Shown: piece by piece, positions 17,524 to 26,863 of the stretch | Layout of the letters: each line of letters opens with the position of its first letter | How positions within the stretch are numbered: the stretch's first letter is position 1 | Assembly (NCBI GenBank): GCA_044221335.1 | Contig: JBGAPI010000001.1 | Location: forward strand, 1-64,000 | DNA length: 64,000 nucleotides | Direction: 5' to 3' | Origin: JBGAPI01 sp044221335 | GTDB taxonomy: Bacteria; Pseudomonadota; Gammaproteobacteria; Xanthomonadales; Ahniellaceae | Position numbers and translations under genes: made by a program | Notes under the pieces: generated by a model | Seen by the model: only the letters and a program-made list of their open reading frames with translations | Told to the model about the DNA's origin: nothing | Databases searched by the model: none

Positions 17524-18528
17524 ATGAATGCCATGGGTGACGTGATTTCGGAAGCCACCGTCCAGCAGCAGCTGTCGCGCCTCGGCGCGCTGCGGGCCGC
17601 GATCGCCCAGGCCATCGTCGGCCAGGAGGCGGTGGTCGAGCAGTTGCTGATCGGCCTGCTCGCCGGCGGCCATTGCCTGCTGGAAGGCGTGCCCGGGCTC
17701 GGCAAGACGCTCCTGGTGCGCTCGCTCGGCCAGGCGCTCAGCCTCGACTTCCACCGGGTGCAGTTCACCCCGGACCTGATGCCCTCCGACATCCTCGGCA
17801 CCGAGATCCTGGAGGAGGACCACGGCACCGGCCGCCGCTATTTCAAGTTCCAGCGCGGCCCGGTGTTCACCCACCTGCTGCTGGCCGACGAGCTCAATCG
17901 CACGCCGCCGAAGACCCAGGCCGCGCTGCTGGAGGCGATGCAGGAGCGCACCGTCAGCTACGGCGGAACGACCTACGACCTGCCGCGACCGTTCTTCGTG
18001 CTGGCGACGCAGAATCCGCTCGAGCAGGCCGGCACGTATCCCCTGCCGGAGGCGCAGCTCGACCGCTTCCTGCTGCACATCCGGGTCGACTATCCGACCG
18101 AGGCCGAGGAGGAGGCGATCCTCGTGCAGACCACCGGCAGCCGTAGCGCGGCGATCACCGCGGTGATGTCCGGCGACGAGGTGATCGCGCTGCAGGCGCT
18201 GACCCGCGAGGTGCATGTCGGCGCCGACGTGCTGACCTGGATCACGCGTCTCGTGCGCGCCAGCCGGCCGCAGGTGTCGGACCTCCCCGCCGTGCAGTCC
18301 TGGATCAAGTGGGGCGCCGGCCCGCGCGCCGGCCAGGCGCTGGTGCTCGCCGCGAAGGCGCGGGCGCTGTTGAACGGCCGCCTCGCCGCCACCCGCGACG
18401 ACGTGCGCGCGCTCGCCGCGCCGGTGATGCGCCATCGCCTGCTGCTGTCGTTCGCCGCCGAGGCCGACGGCAAGAGCGCCGACGACGTCATCGCGGCGCT
18501 GCTCGCCGCGGTGCCGTTCCCGGGCTGA
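17524..18528 (+). CDS. MoxR-family AAA+ ATPase
   Basis: 334 aa. Walker A is GVPGLGKT (residues 55-62) and Walker B is LLLADELNR, with sensor LATQNPLEQAGTYPLPEAQLDRF typical of MoxR. MoxR ATPases act as chaperones that work with VWA-domain proteins, here presumably the DUF58 and BatA-like proteins encoded next. It is the first of five tightly packed genes. Start ATG 17524; a second in-frame ATG four codons later is also possible. Confidence 0.95.
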   Translation: MNAMGDVISEATVQQQLSRLGALRAAIAQAIVGQEAVVEQLLIGLLAGGHCLLEGVPGLGKTLLVRSLGQALSLDFHRVQFTPDLMPSDILGTEILEEDHGTGRRYFKFQRGPVFTHLLLADELNRTPPKTQAALLEAMQERTVSYGGTTYDLPRPFFVLATQNPLEQAGTYPLPEAQLDRFLLHIRVDYPTEAEEEAILVQTTGSRSAAITAVMSGDEVIALQALTREVHVGADVLTWITRLVRASRPQVSDLPAVQSWIKWGAGPRAGQALVLAAKARALLNGRLAATRDDVRALAAPVMRHRLLLSFAAEADGKSADDVIAALLAAVPFPG

Positions 18529-18538
18529 GCCGGCGGCG

Positions 18539-19441
18539 ATGTCGGTCTCGGCCGCGCTCACGCCCGCGCTCCGCGCCCGCCTGCGCACTCTCGCCCTGCG
18601 TCCGCGCACGGCGGTCGCCGGCGGCGCGCTCGGCCAGCACCTGTCGCGGAATCGCGGCCTGGGGCTCGAGTTCGCGCAGTACCGCGGCTACGAGCCCGGC
18701 GACGAGCCGCGCCGGATCGACTGGAAGCTGTACGCGCGCTCCGACCGCTACTTCGTCCGCGAGTCCGAGCGCGACAGCCAGCTCGCCGTCTGGGTGCTGA
18801 TCGATGCGAGCGCCTCGATGGCGCAGTCCGACGTCGCGCGTCCCGGATGGCGCAAGCTGGATGCCGCCGCGGCCCTCGCCGCCGCCGTGTTCGAGATCGC
18901 GCTGCGCCAGGGCGACCGCTTCGGGCTGGCCGTGCTGTCCGGCGACGGCCTGCAGCTCGTGCCCGGCGGCGCGGGGCTGCGTCAGCGCGACCGTTGCCTG
19001 ATCGCGCTCGACCGCCTGCAGCCCGCCGGCGGCTATCCCGGCGACGTCGCGACCCGCAGCCTGTGGGAGAAGATTCCCGCCGGCGCGCTGGTCGTCGCGC
19101 TGTCGGACTTCTTCGACGCCGGCCTCGTCGAGCTCCTGCTGAAACTCGCCGCGACCCGCCGCGAGTGCTACGCGGTTCAGCTGATCGGCGCCGACGAGCG
19201 TGATTTCCCGTTCCGCTCCGGACACCGCTTTCGCGATCCGGAGAGCGGCATCGAACTCGATGCCGACGGTCCCAGCGCCCGCGCGGACTTCCTCGCCCGC
19301 TTCGGCGCCGCCAACGCCGCGCTCGCGCAGCGCCTCGCCGCCGCCGGCATCCGCGGCACCCGCCACGTACTCGACGAAGACCTCGTGGCGCCGCTGCTGC
19401 GACTGTTGTCCGCGCGACCGGCCGAGAAGCCCGGCGCGTGA
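18539..19441 (+). CDS. DUF58 (VWA-like) protein, MoxR partner
   Basis: 300 aa. The DUF58 signature GYEPGDEPRRIDWKLYARSDRYFVRESERD leads into a VWA-like metal-site motif DASASMAQSD at about residues 88-97. Proteins of this type are bound by MoxR ATPases and linked to envelope or stress functions. It starts 11 bases after moxR, and its stop overlaps the GTG start of the next gene. Confidence 0.93.
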   Translation: MSVSAALTPALRARLRTLALRPRTAVAGGALGQHLSRNRGLGLEFAQYRGYEPGDEPRRIDWKLYARSDRYFVRESERDSQLAVWVLIDASASMAQSDVARPGWRKLDAAAALAAAVFEIALRQGDRFGLAVLSGDGLQLVPGGAGLRQRDRCLIALDRLQPAGGYPGDVATRSLWEKIPAGALVVALSDFFDAGLVELLLKLAATRRECYAVQLIGADERDFPFRSGHRFRDPESGIELDADGPSARADFLARFGAANAALAQRLAAAGIRGTRHVLDEDLVAPLLRLLSARPAEKPGA

Positions 19442-20598
19442 GTCTCGCGTTCGCCAATCCCGCGGGACTGGCCGTGCTTGCCGCGCTGCCGCTGCCGATC
19501 CTGCTGCATCTCGCGCGCCGCACCGAGCAGCGGTTGACGATGTTCGCCGCGCTGGCCTGGATCGGCCGTCGCCTCCCGCCGCGACAGCGCATCCACCTCG
19601 CCGAATGGCTGCTGCTGGCGCTGCGCCTCCTGCTGATCGTCGCGATCGCGTGCTGGTGGGCGGCGCCGGAGTGGCGCGGCCCCTCGTCCGCGGCAACGAC
19701 CGTCGTGCTGGTCGCGCGGGGGGTGGAGATCGCCCGGCTGACGGCGCCGTTGCCGGAAGGCGAGCGCCACTGGCTGGCCGCTGGCTTCCCATCGCTCGAC
19801 ACGCCGGAACCCGCCAGGGCATCGCCGGTCGCGAGCCTGCTGCGCGAGTTCGACGCGACCGCGGCGGATGGCGCCAAGCTCGTCGTCGTCGTTCCGGAAT
19901 GGCTCGACGGATTGGACGGCGGCTCGCTGCAGCTGCGCCACGCCGTTCAATGGACCGTCGTCGCCGCGCGGACGCCGGCCGAAGCGCGAGAGTCCTCGAC
20001 GGAGACGCCGCCGGCGACGACGATCGCGCTGCGCTACCGCGACGCCGACGCACCGGCGATCGCAGTCCTGCGCGCCGCGGTCGCCGCGTGGAATGCGACC
20101 GAGGCCGGCCGCTACCGCCTCGACGCGGCGGCCGCGCCTGCGCCGATCGGATCCGGTTCCGACTGGCTGTTCGCCGTCGACGGCGACCTCGACGCGACCG
20201 GTCGCGCCTTCGTCGAGGCCGGCGGCACGGCGCTGGCGCTCGCGCCGGCGACGAGCGATGCGCCGGTGGCATGGCGCGACGGCGATGGCCGGGTGCTGGC
20301 GCGGGCGCGGCGGATCGGGCGCGGGCGCCTGGTCGAGCTCGCCGCGATGCCGATGCCCTCATCCATGCCGATCGTGCTCGAAGCCGGTTTCCCGTCCGCA
20401 TTGAACGCTGTGCTCCGCGATGCGGCGGTCGCGCCGGCCCGGGCGCCGGCTTCGGCCATCGCGCCGACGCGCGATGGGGTGGCCGCGAGCGCCCCGCCAG
20501 GGCGTCCACTGCAGGGGGCGCTGGCGCTGACGGTCGCGCTGCTGTTCGTGGTCGAGCGGACGCTCGCCAACGGTCCTCGGCTCCGGGGGGCGGCGTGA
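19438..20598 (+). CDS. BatA N-terminal-domain membrane protein
   Basis: 386 aa, GTG start overlapping the previous stop (GTGA). The N-terminus FANPAGLAVLAALPLPILLHLARR...WLLLALRLLLIVAIACWW is the BatA/aerotolerance N-terminal domain with two membrane segments. The middle has no clear VWA motif and the C-terminus has one more hydrophobic stretch (about 360-375). It is probably an inner-membrane component of the MoxR system; the role is inferred from context. Confidence 0.88.
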   Translation: MSLAFANPAGLAVLAALPLPILLHLARRTEQRLTMFAALAWIGRRLPPRQRIHLAEWLLLALRLLLIVAIACWWAAPEWRGPSSAATTVVLVARGVEIARLTAPLPEGERHWLAAGFPSLDTPEPARASPVASLLREFDATAADGAKLVVVVPEWLDGLDGGSLQLRHAVQWTVVAARTPAEARESSTETPPATTIALRYRDADAPAIAVLRAAVAAWNATEAGRYRLDAAAAPAPIGSGSDWLFAVDGDLDATGRAFVEAGGTALALAPATSDAPVAWRDGDGRVLARARRIGRGRLVELAAMPMPSSMPIVLEAGFPSALNAVLRDAAVAPARAPASAIAPTRDGVAASAPPGRPLQGALALTVALLFVVERTLANGPRLRGAA

Positions 20599-22694
20599 GC
20601 GCCCTCGACATCCTGCGTTCTCTGCTCCGCGCGGCCCGGGTCCGCGTCGCGTGGATCTCGATCGCGCGGTCGCTCGCCGTCGCGCTGCCCCTGCTCCTGG
20701 CCGCGACCCGCTTCGGCACGCCCGCCGCGCCGCCGGCAGCGCTCGCGCTGGCGGCGCTGGCGATCACGGCGATGGCGGTGGTCGCCGCGCGCCGGCTGGA
20801 CGCGCCCTGGGCCGCTCGGCGCCTCGACGCGCTCGATCCTGCCCTCGACGACAGCAGCGCACTGCTGCTCGTCGGCCCGGACGGGCTCGGCCCCCTGCAG
20901 TCGCTGCAGCGGCAACGCGTCGCCGCGCGCGTCGCCGCCCGCGCGGACCTCGACCTCCGTCCGTCCTGGCCGACGCGACAGCTCGCGCTGCTGTGGGCGG
21001 GTGCCGCGATCGCGATCGGCGCGCTGTTGCTGGTCGGGAACCGGGACTCGACGCCGGCCTCCACGTCGATGCCGACGGAGGCTCCAGCGCCGACCGCACC
21101 GGCGCACACCGTGATCGTCCGACATCGCGTCGACATCGTCGCGCCGGCCTACACCGGACGCGCGGCGCGGCAGGTCGATGCGCTCGACCTGTCCGTCGAG
21201 GAAGGCGCGAGCGTACGCTGGCAGCTTGGCCTCGCCCCGCCGCCGGCGGCGGCGAAACTGGTGTTCAGCGATGGCAGCACGCTGCCGCTGGCGCGCGCAG
21301 GTGACGACTGGGTCGGCGCCCGACCGATCACGGCGGCGCTGCTGTACCACCTCGAGACGGAGGGCGTGCCACCGCTCGCGGACGGACGCTCGCGCCGGAT
21401 CGAGCTGATCCCCGACCGCCCGCCGCAGATCCGCGTGCTGGTGCCGGAGAAGACGCTGTCGCTGGTCGAGCCGCCGCAGCCGAAGTGGACACTGCTGTTC
21501 GAGGCCGAGGATGACTACGGCCTCGGTGCCGCGTCGCTCACCGTGACCGTCGCGCATGGCAGTGGCGAGAACGTCGAGGTCAAGGAACAGGTGTTGCAGC
21601 TTCCCGGCGAGGGTGATGCCCGGCGCCGCCGCTATCCGGTCACGCTCGATCTCGCCGCGCTCGGCCTCGCCGCCGGCGACGACCTGATCGCGCGACTCGC
21701 GGTCGTCGACCAGCGGACGCCGGCACCGAACCGGAGTCGCAGTGCGAGCTACATCCTGCGCTGGCCGCCGCCGACCGGCGACGCGGGCACCGGCATGGAA
21801 GGCCTGGTGCAGCGCCAGCTGCCGGCCTACTTCCGCAGCCAGCGGCAGATCATCATCGACACCGAGGCGCTGCTCGCCGAGCGGCCCAGGCTCGCCGCCG
21901 ACGAGTACGGCCGCCGCGCCAACCAGATCGGCGAGGACCAGAAGGCGCTGCGCCTGCGCTACGGCCAGTTCCTGGGCGAGGAGTCCGAGGACCGGGCCGG
22001 TCCGGACGGCGAACAGCATCACGACGAGGGGCCGGCCGGGCACGACGAGCACGCCGCGCCGGCGGCGTTCGGCGTCGCGGGCGACGTCGTCGCGCAGTAC
22101 GGCCACGTTCACGACATCGCGGAGGCGGCGACGCTGCTCGACCCGGAGACGAAGAAGCTGCTGCGTGGCGCGCTCGACGCGATGTGGCGCGCCGAGGAAC
22201 AGCTGAGGCTCGCGCAGCTCCCCGCGGCACTGCCGCATGAGAACCGCGCGCTCGGCTTCATCAAGCAGGTCCAGCAGGCCTCGCGCATCTACCTCGCCCG
22301 CGTGGGACTGGAGCTGCCGGCGATCGACACGACGCGCCGGCTCTCCGGCGATCGCAAGAGCCTGGCCGATCGCGGCAGCACGATGACCGCGGCAAGCGTC
22401 GACGCGACGCCGACCGCAGCCTGGCAGGCGCTCGATGCCGGCATGTCGCCGGACTTCGGCGCGCTCGCGGACTGGTCGCGAGCGCATCCGGACGCGAGTC
22501 CCGATGCGCTCGGACTGGCGGTCGCGATCGAACGCGTGCAGCAGGAGCCGGCCTGCGCCGATTGTCGCGCGGAGTTGTCGCGCCAGCTGTGGCCATTGCT
22601 GCCCCGTGCCGCCGCCGGCGCACGCCAGCGGCCCATGCCGGATGCCGCGGGTCGCGCCTACCTCGATGCGCTCGCCAAGGAAGCAGCGCGATGA
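20595..22694 (+). CDS. DUF4175-like inner-membrane protein with histidine-rich insert
   Basis: 699 aa, GTG start overlapping the previous stop. Two or three N-terminal membrane segments precede Ig-like periplasmic stretches (VDIVAPAYTGR, PEKTLSLVEPPQPKWTLLFEAEDDYGLGAASLTV), then a helical region LPAYFRSQRQIIIDTEALLAER as in DUF4175 proteins. Around 22010-22110 is a His/Asp/Glu-rich insert (EQHHDEGPAGHDEH, QYGHVHD) that could bind metal. A CxxC (CADC) lies near the C-terminus. DUF4175 genes belong to MoxR operons; the biochemical role is unknown. Confidence 0.8.
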   Translation: MSALDILRSLLRAARVRVAWISIARSLAVALPLLLAATRFGTPAAPPAALALAALAITAMAVVAARRLDAPWAARRLDALDPALDDSSALLLVGPDGLGPLQSLQRQRVAARVAARADLDLRPSWPTRQLALLWAGAAIAIGALLLVGNRDSTPASTSMPTEAPAPTAPAHTVIVRHRVDIVAPAYTGRAARQVDALDLSVEEGASVRWQLGLAPPPAAAKLVFSDGSTLPLARAGDDWVGARPITAALLYHLETEGVPPLADGRSRRIELIPDRPPQIRVLVPEKTLSLVEPPQPKWTLLFEAEDDYGLGAASLTVTVAHGSGENVEVKEQVLQLPGEGDARRRRYPVTLDLAALGLAAGDDLIARLAVVDQRTPAPNRSRSASYILRWPPPTGDAGTGMEGLVQRQLPAYFRSQRQIIIDTEALLAERPRLAADEYGRRANQIGEDQKALRLRYGQFLGEESEDRAGPDGEQHHDEGPAGHDEHAAPAAFGVAGDVVAQYGHVHDIAEAATLLDPETKKLLRGALDAMWRAEEQLRLAQLPAALPHENRALGFIKQVQQASRIYLARVGLELPAIDTTRRLSGDRKSLADRGSTMTAASVDATPTAAWQALDAGMSPDFGALADWSRAHPDASPDALGLAVAIERVQQEPACADCRAELSRQLWPLLPRAAAGARQRPMPDAAGRAYLDALAKEAAR

Positions 22695-24442
22695 CGATCG
22701 ATCTGCCGATGGCGTCCGTTCTCGGTCTCGCCGCGGTCGCGGCCATCGTCCGGCTGGCGCGACACGCGCCGCGCTGGCGCCTCCCGCTGGCGGCGGGCCA
22801 GGTCGCCTGCGCCGTCCTGCTGTACGTGCTGCTCGCGGAAAGTCCGGACGGACGAGGGGACGATCGCCTCGTCGTGATCACCGCGGGCGCGACGCCGGCG
22901 CAGCGGGCGGCGCTCGATCCTGCGGCGACGATCGTGGCATTGCCCGATGCGGCGACGGTCGAGGGGGCGGCGCCCGTGCCCGACCTCGCGACGGCGCTGC
23001 GCCGCTCGCCGTCCGTTCGCGAGCTGCGCGTCGTCGGCGACGGCCTGCCGGCACGGGATCGCGATGCCGCTCGCGGTATCGCCGTCCGGTTCGACCCGGC
23101 GCCATCGCCGGTCGGCATCGTCGACCTGCAGTGGCCATCCCGGGTCGTCGCCGGCCAACGCTGGGCGCTCAGCGGGCGTGTCGCCGGTGTTCCCGGTGCG
23201 CGTCTGCAACTGGCCGACCCGGCCGGCAGCGTGGTGGCGAAGACCGTCGCGGCGGTCGATGGTTCGTTCGTGCTGGAGGCCGACAGTCGCCAGCCCGGCC
23301 GAGCGCTGTTCGAGCTCGACCGGATGGCCGACGAGGCGATCGTCGAACGGGTGCCGATCGCGCTGTCCGCGGTGGCCGCGGACCACCCGGTCGTGCTGCT
23401 GCTGTCCGGCGGTCCCGACCCGGAGCAGAAATACCTGCGGCGCTGGGCGCTCGATGCCGGCGTCGATCTGCGTGCCCGCGTCGGGCTGAGCGAGCGCGTC
23501 GCCCTGCTGCAGGGCCAGCCGAAACTGGGCGCGGACGATCTGCGGGCCATCGACCTCGTCGTCGTCGACGAGCGCTCCTGGAGCGCGCTCGGCGGCGGCG
23601 AACGCGCGGCGCTCGTCGCGGCGGTGAACGACGGCCTCGGGCTGCTGCTGCGTGCGACCGGGCCATTGCCGGCGGCCACCGCGAGCGACTGGAAGGCGCT
23701 CGGCTTCGAGGTGACGGCGGCGGACCTTTCGACCAGCGTCACGCTCGCAGCCGTGACGGCGGGCGCCCCCTCCGCGGTTGCGGCCGACGATCCGAGCGCG
23801 ACGGCGCTGTCGCGGCGCCCGCTGAAGGCGAACGGTCGCGATGCGACCCGCCTCGTCGGCAGTGCCGCGAACGACGATCTCGCGCTATGGCGCGCCCAGG
23901 GACAAGGCCGGGTCGGCCTGTGGTGGCTCGACGACAGCTGGCGCCTGGTGCTCGACGGCCACGCGGCGCGCTACGACAGCCTGTGGGGCGGCGTGCTGGC
24001 GCGACTCGGGCGTGCACGGGGCGAGGCAGCTCCCGAAGCGCTGGGCATCGCGCGGCGCGGCGAGCGCGTCGTGTTCTGCGGCCTCGCCGGCGCCGGGTCC
24101 GTGACGCCACCCTCGGGCGAGCCGATCGCGCTGCTCGTCGACCCGGCGACCGGCGATCGCCGTTGCGCCGGATTCTGGCCGCGCGCGAGCGGCTGGCACG
24201 CGCTGGCGCTCGGGGCGACGACGTCCGCGTTCTACGTGCTGGACGACGGCGTGGCACCGGGGTGGATCGCGACGCAGCGCCGCGAGGCGACGAGGGCGCT
24301 GGCGGCCGAACCATCGACGTCGCCGGCAGCGGTCGTTTCGGCGCCATCGTTCTGGCCGCCGTCGCGTCGCTACGGGTTCCTCGCCTGGCTGGCGATCGCC
24401 GCGCTGCTGTGGTGGGCCGAGCGGCGCGTCCGGCTTCGCTGA
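22691..24442 (+). CDS. Membrane protein, last gene of the MoxR operon
   Basis: 583 aa, starting at ATGA overlap with the previous stop. Two N-terminal hydrophobic segments and one C-terminal segment (YGFLAWLAIAALLWWAERRVRLR) anchor a large periplasmic middle. That part has a carboxypeptidase-regulatory-like beta segment (GRVAGVPGARLQLADPAGSVVAKTVAAVDGSF) and a class-I-amidotransferase-like Rossmann stretch (VVLLLSGGPDPEQKYLRRWALDAGVDL). Comparable proteins close MoxR operons in other proteobacteria. No catalytic residues are assigned. Confidence 0.78.
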   Translation: MTIDLPMASVLGLAAVAAIVRLARHAPRWRLPLAAGQVACAVLLYVLLAESPDGRGDDRLVVITAGATPAQRAALDPAATIVALPDAATVEGAAPVPDLATALRRSPSVRELRVVGDGLPARDRDAARGIAVRFDPAPSPVGIVDLQWPSRVVAGQRWALSGRVAGVPGARLQLADPAGSVVAKTVAAVDGSFVLEADSRQPGRALFELDRMADEAIVERVPIALSAVAADHPVVLLLSGGPDPEQKYLRRWALDAGVDLRARVGLSERVALLQGQPKLGADDLRAIDLVVVDERSWSALGGGERAALVAAVNDGLGLLLRATGPLPAATASDWKALGFEVTAADLSTSVTLAAVTAGAPSAVAADDPSATALSRRPLKANGRDATRLVGSAANDDLALWRAQGQGRVGLWWLDDSWRLVLDGHAARYDSLWGGVLARLGRARGEAAPEALGIARRGERVVFCGLAGAGSVTPPSGEPIALLVDPATGDRRCAGFWPRASGWHALALGATTSAFYVLDDGVAPGWIATQRREATRALAAEPSTSPAAVVSAPSFWPPSRRYGFLAWLAIAALLWWAERRVRLR

Positions 24443-24551
24443 TCGACGAAAGCGGCGCACGGGGGTTCCCCGCGGCGAAGGAGGTGCGGGGTCGAATCCC
24501 GACGTGTCGGCCCGGGTGCGGACTACACTCGGTCGTCCTCGGGAGAACGAC

Positions 24552-25550
24552 ATGCGCATCGGGATTCTCGGCGCCACCGGCATGCTCGGACACCACGCCG
24601 CGATGGCGGCGCGCGCGCGAGGCCACGAGGTGGTGGTGCTGGCGCGCTCGCCGGACAAGCTCGCGCGACTCGGCGTTCTGGCGGCCGGCGCGCGCCGGGC
24701 TGATCTCGACCAGCTCGACACGCTGGTGCCGGCGCTTGCCGGGCTCGACGGGCTGATCCACGCGGCCGGCTACTACCCCGGCGCGCCGCGGCCCTGGCAG
24801 GAGGACGTGGAAGTCGCGCTGGCGCAGTCGCGGCGCCTGTACGACGCCTGTGCGGCGGCGCGGGTCGACAAGGTGCTCTACGTCGGCGGCGCGATCGCGC
24901 TGCCGAAGCGCGTCGACGGCGTGCCGGCGGACGAATCGCTCGACTATCGCGGCCGGCCGTCCGAGCCGAACGCCTATCTGCAGGTGAAGTGGGCGCTGGA
25001 CCAGCTCGCGCGCGACTCCGCCGCGGCCGGCCAGCACGTGGTCATCGGCATTCCCGCGATGACCTTCGGCGAGCACGACCACGGTCCCACCACCGGCCGG
25101 CTGCTGCTCGACATCGCCGCCGGCAGCCTGAAGGCGTATCTGCGCGGCAATCGCAACGTCGTCTATGCCGGCGACGCCGGCCGCGGCCTGGTGATGGCGC
25201 TGGAGCACGGCCGCGGCGGCGAGCGCTACTTCCTCACCGGCGAGAACATCGCGATGGACGCGCTGACCGCGCTGATGGCGGAGGTGGCCGGCGTTCCTCC
25301 ACCGCGCGCGGTGCCGGTCGGCGTGGCGAAGACGGTCGCCGCGCTGTCGGAATGGCGCTGGCGGCTGTTCGGTGGCGCACTGCCGAAGGTGAGTCCGACC
25401 GCGATCGCGGTGATGACGCTCGGGCAGTTTCTCGATGGCGACAAGGCGCGTCGCGAGCTCGGCTACGAGCCCGAGGTGACGACGCGGGAGGCACTGGAGC
25501 GGGCGTTGCGGTGGTTTCGCGAGGTCGGCTACCTGTCGGAGAGACGCTGA
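24552..25550 (+). CDS. NAD(P)-dependent epimerase/dehydratase (extended SDR)
   Basis: 332 aa. The Rossmann nucleotide motif GATGMLG is at residues 7-13. Later segments (HAAGYYPG, VLYVGGAIALPK, Y-L-Q-V-K in place of the usual YxxxK, GIPAMTFGEHDHGPTTGRLL) fit atypical/extended short-chain dehydrogenases. The substrate is unknown. GGGAG upstream fixes ATG 24552. It seems a single-gene unit after the MoxR operon. Confidence 0.87.
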   Translation: MRIGILGATGMLGHHAAMAARARGHEVVVLARSPDKLARLGVLAAGARRADLDQLDTLVPALAGLDGLIHAAGYYPGAPRPWQEDVEVALAQSRRLYDACAAARVDKVLYVGGAIALPKRVDGVPADESLDYRGRPSEPNAYLQVKWALDQLARDSAAAGQHVVIGIPAMTFGEHDHGPTTGRLLLDIAAGSLKAYLRGNRNVVYAGDAGRGLVMALEHGRGGERYFLTGENIAMDALTALMAEVAGVPPPRAVPVGVAKTVAALSEWRWRLFGGALPKVSPTAIAVMTLGQFLDGDKARRELGYEPEVTTREALERALRWFREVGYLSERR

Positions 25551-25780
25551 TGGACGCCTTCCGGCCGCACGAAACTGCTACGGGCCGGGCCAGTCCGGCC
25601 TGCGACCTGCACTAGTAGCCGGCGCAGCGGAGTCACGCACAACGGGGAACCGCTCGTGGCCGAAGCGGCGCGGGCGCTCCGGTCGGAACCCGGCCGACGG
25701 CATCCGCTGGCGGCAACCCGGCCTGGAATTCGATCGCGGGGAGAACCCTGTCTCCCGAACCCTCGCCCGGAGCCCGACCC

Positions 25781-26104
25781 ATGGAGATCCTCGATCGGCG
25801 GATCGGACGACTCGGCTTCCTGCTCGGGCAGATTCCCGTGGTCGCGGTCGATGCGACGTTCCATGCGATCTCCGGAACCTCCGGCGTCCGGGTGAATTCG
25901 GCGGTCGGGGTGCGGGTGGTCGCCGCGCTGGCGTGGGATGTGCTGATCACGATGTGGCGCTGCCACGACTTCGACAAGTCACTGTGGTCGAACTTCTGGA
26001 CGGAACAGTTGCCGGTGGTCGGCCCCTTCCTCGGCGCGTGGGACCTGATCACGACGCCCGGCTCACCGGGCTTCAATACCTATGGCCGGCCCCCGAAGCT
26101 GTAG
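25781..26104 (+). CDS. DUF805-like small membrane protein
   Basis: 107 aa with two or three hydrophobic stretches. The C-terminal half WRCHDFDKSLWSNFWTEQLPVVGPF...GSPGFNTYGRPP follows the DUF805 pattern (RRLHDxGxSGWW ... G..G.NRYGPxP). DUF805 proteins are inner-membrane proteins of unknown role. The ribosome-binding site is weak. Confidence 0.75.
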   Translation: MEILDRRIGRLGFLLGQIPVVAVDATFHAISGTSGVRVNSAVGVRVVAALAWDVLITMWRCHDFDKSLWSNFWTEQLPVVGPFLGAWDLITTPGSPGFNTYGRPPKL

Positions 26105-26187
26105 GACGGCCGACGGCGGGGCGCTCCGCTCGCAGGCTCGCCACTATCATCCGGAACACGCACGCCCCCTTCCCGACCTCGTCCGCC

Positions 26188-26859
26188 ATGCCCACCATCG
26201 TTCCCGCCTTCGCCATCGCCATCGGCGAATCGCAGATGCCGAACTGCGAGGCGCTCAATCGCGAGCTTGCCGCGCTGTTCCTGGCGCGCGAGGGCGAGGG
26301 GGCGACCTATCGCAATCCGAATCCGACGATGCGGATCAACCCGGCGCTGTTCGAGAGCCACTTCGATCTGTTCTCCTGGCCGGACGAGCCGGTGCAGAAG
26401 CTGCGCGCGTACTGCTGGGGCGAGCTGTCGCAGTGGATCGCGCAGTTGAACGGCTACGGCGCCGACGAGATGAAGCGGATCGACATCGCCGCCGACGTCT
26501 GGTTCCACATCACCCGCCGCAACGGCTGGTTCGGGCTGCACAATCATCCGATGGCGTCGTGGTCGGGGGTGTACTGCGTCAGCGCGGGGCGCGATGACGG
26601 ATCGCATCCGGATTCGGGCAAGCTGCACTTCGCCAATCCGCTGTCGCTCGCCAACATGTACGTCGACGTGGCCAATGCGCGGATCCGGGCGCCGTATGCG
26701 ATGACCGGCAAGTCCTTCCTCCTGAAGCCCGGCCAGCTGGTGATCTTTCCGAGCTACCTGCAGCACGAGGTGTTCCCGTTCTTCGGCGACGGCGAGCGCA
26801 TCACGGTGGCGTTCAACGCCTGGTTCACGATGCCCGGCGCGGCAACCCCCGGCCGCTGA
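26188..26859 (+). CDS. Putative 2-oxoglutarate/Fe(II) oxygenase (TIGR02466-like)
   Basis: 223 aa. HNHPMASWSGVYCV and LQHEVFPF supply iron-ligand histidines, and RITVAFNAWF contains the arginine expected to bind 2-oxoglutarate. The layout fits the small bacterial 2OG-Fe(II) oxygenases of TIGR02466 type, whose substrates are unknown. It lies four bases before the SGNH hydrolase gene, suggesting co-transcription. Confidence 0.83.
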   Translation: MPTIVPAFAIAIGESQMPNCEALNRELAALFLAREGEGATYRNPNPTMRINPALFESHFDLFSWPDEPVQKLRAYCWGELSQWIAQLNGYGADEMKRIDIAADVWFHITRRNGWFGLHNHPMASWSGVYCVSAGRDDGSHPDSGKLHFANPLSLANMYVDVANARIRAPYAMTGKSFLLKPGQLVIFPSYLQHEVFPFFGDGERITVAFNAWFTMPGAATPGR

Positions 26860-26863
26860 GCGG

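Noticed and set aside
24485..24510. tRNA T-arm-like sequence GGGGTCGAATCCC
   Set aside because: No acceptor, D or anticodon arm could be placed around it, and the arm pairs imperfectly; it is probably chance, though a tRNA remnant cannot be excluded.
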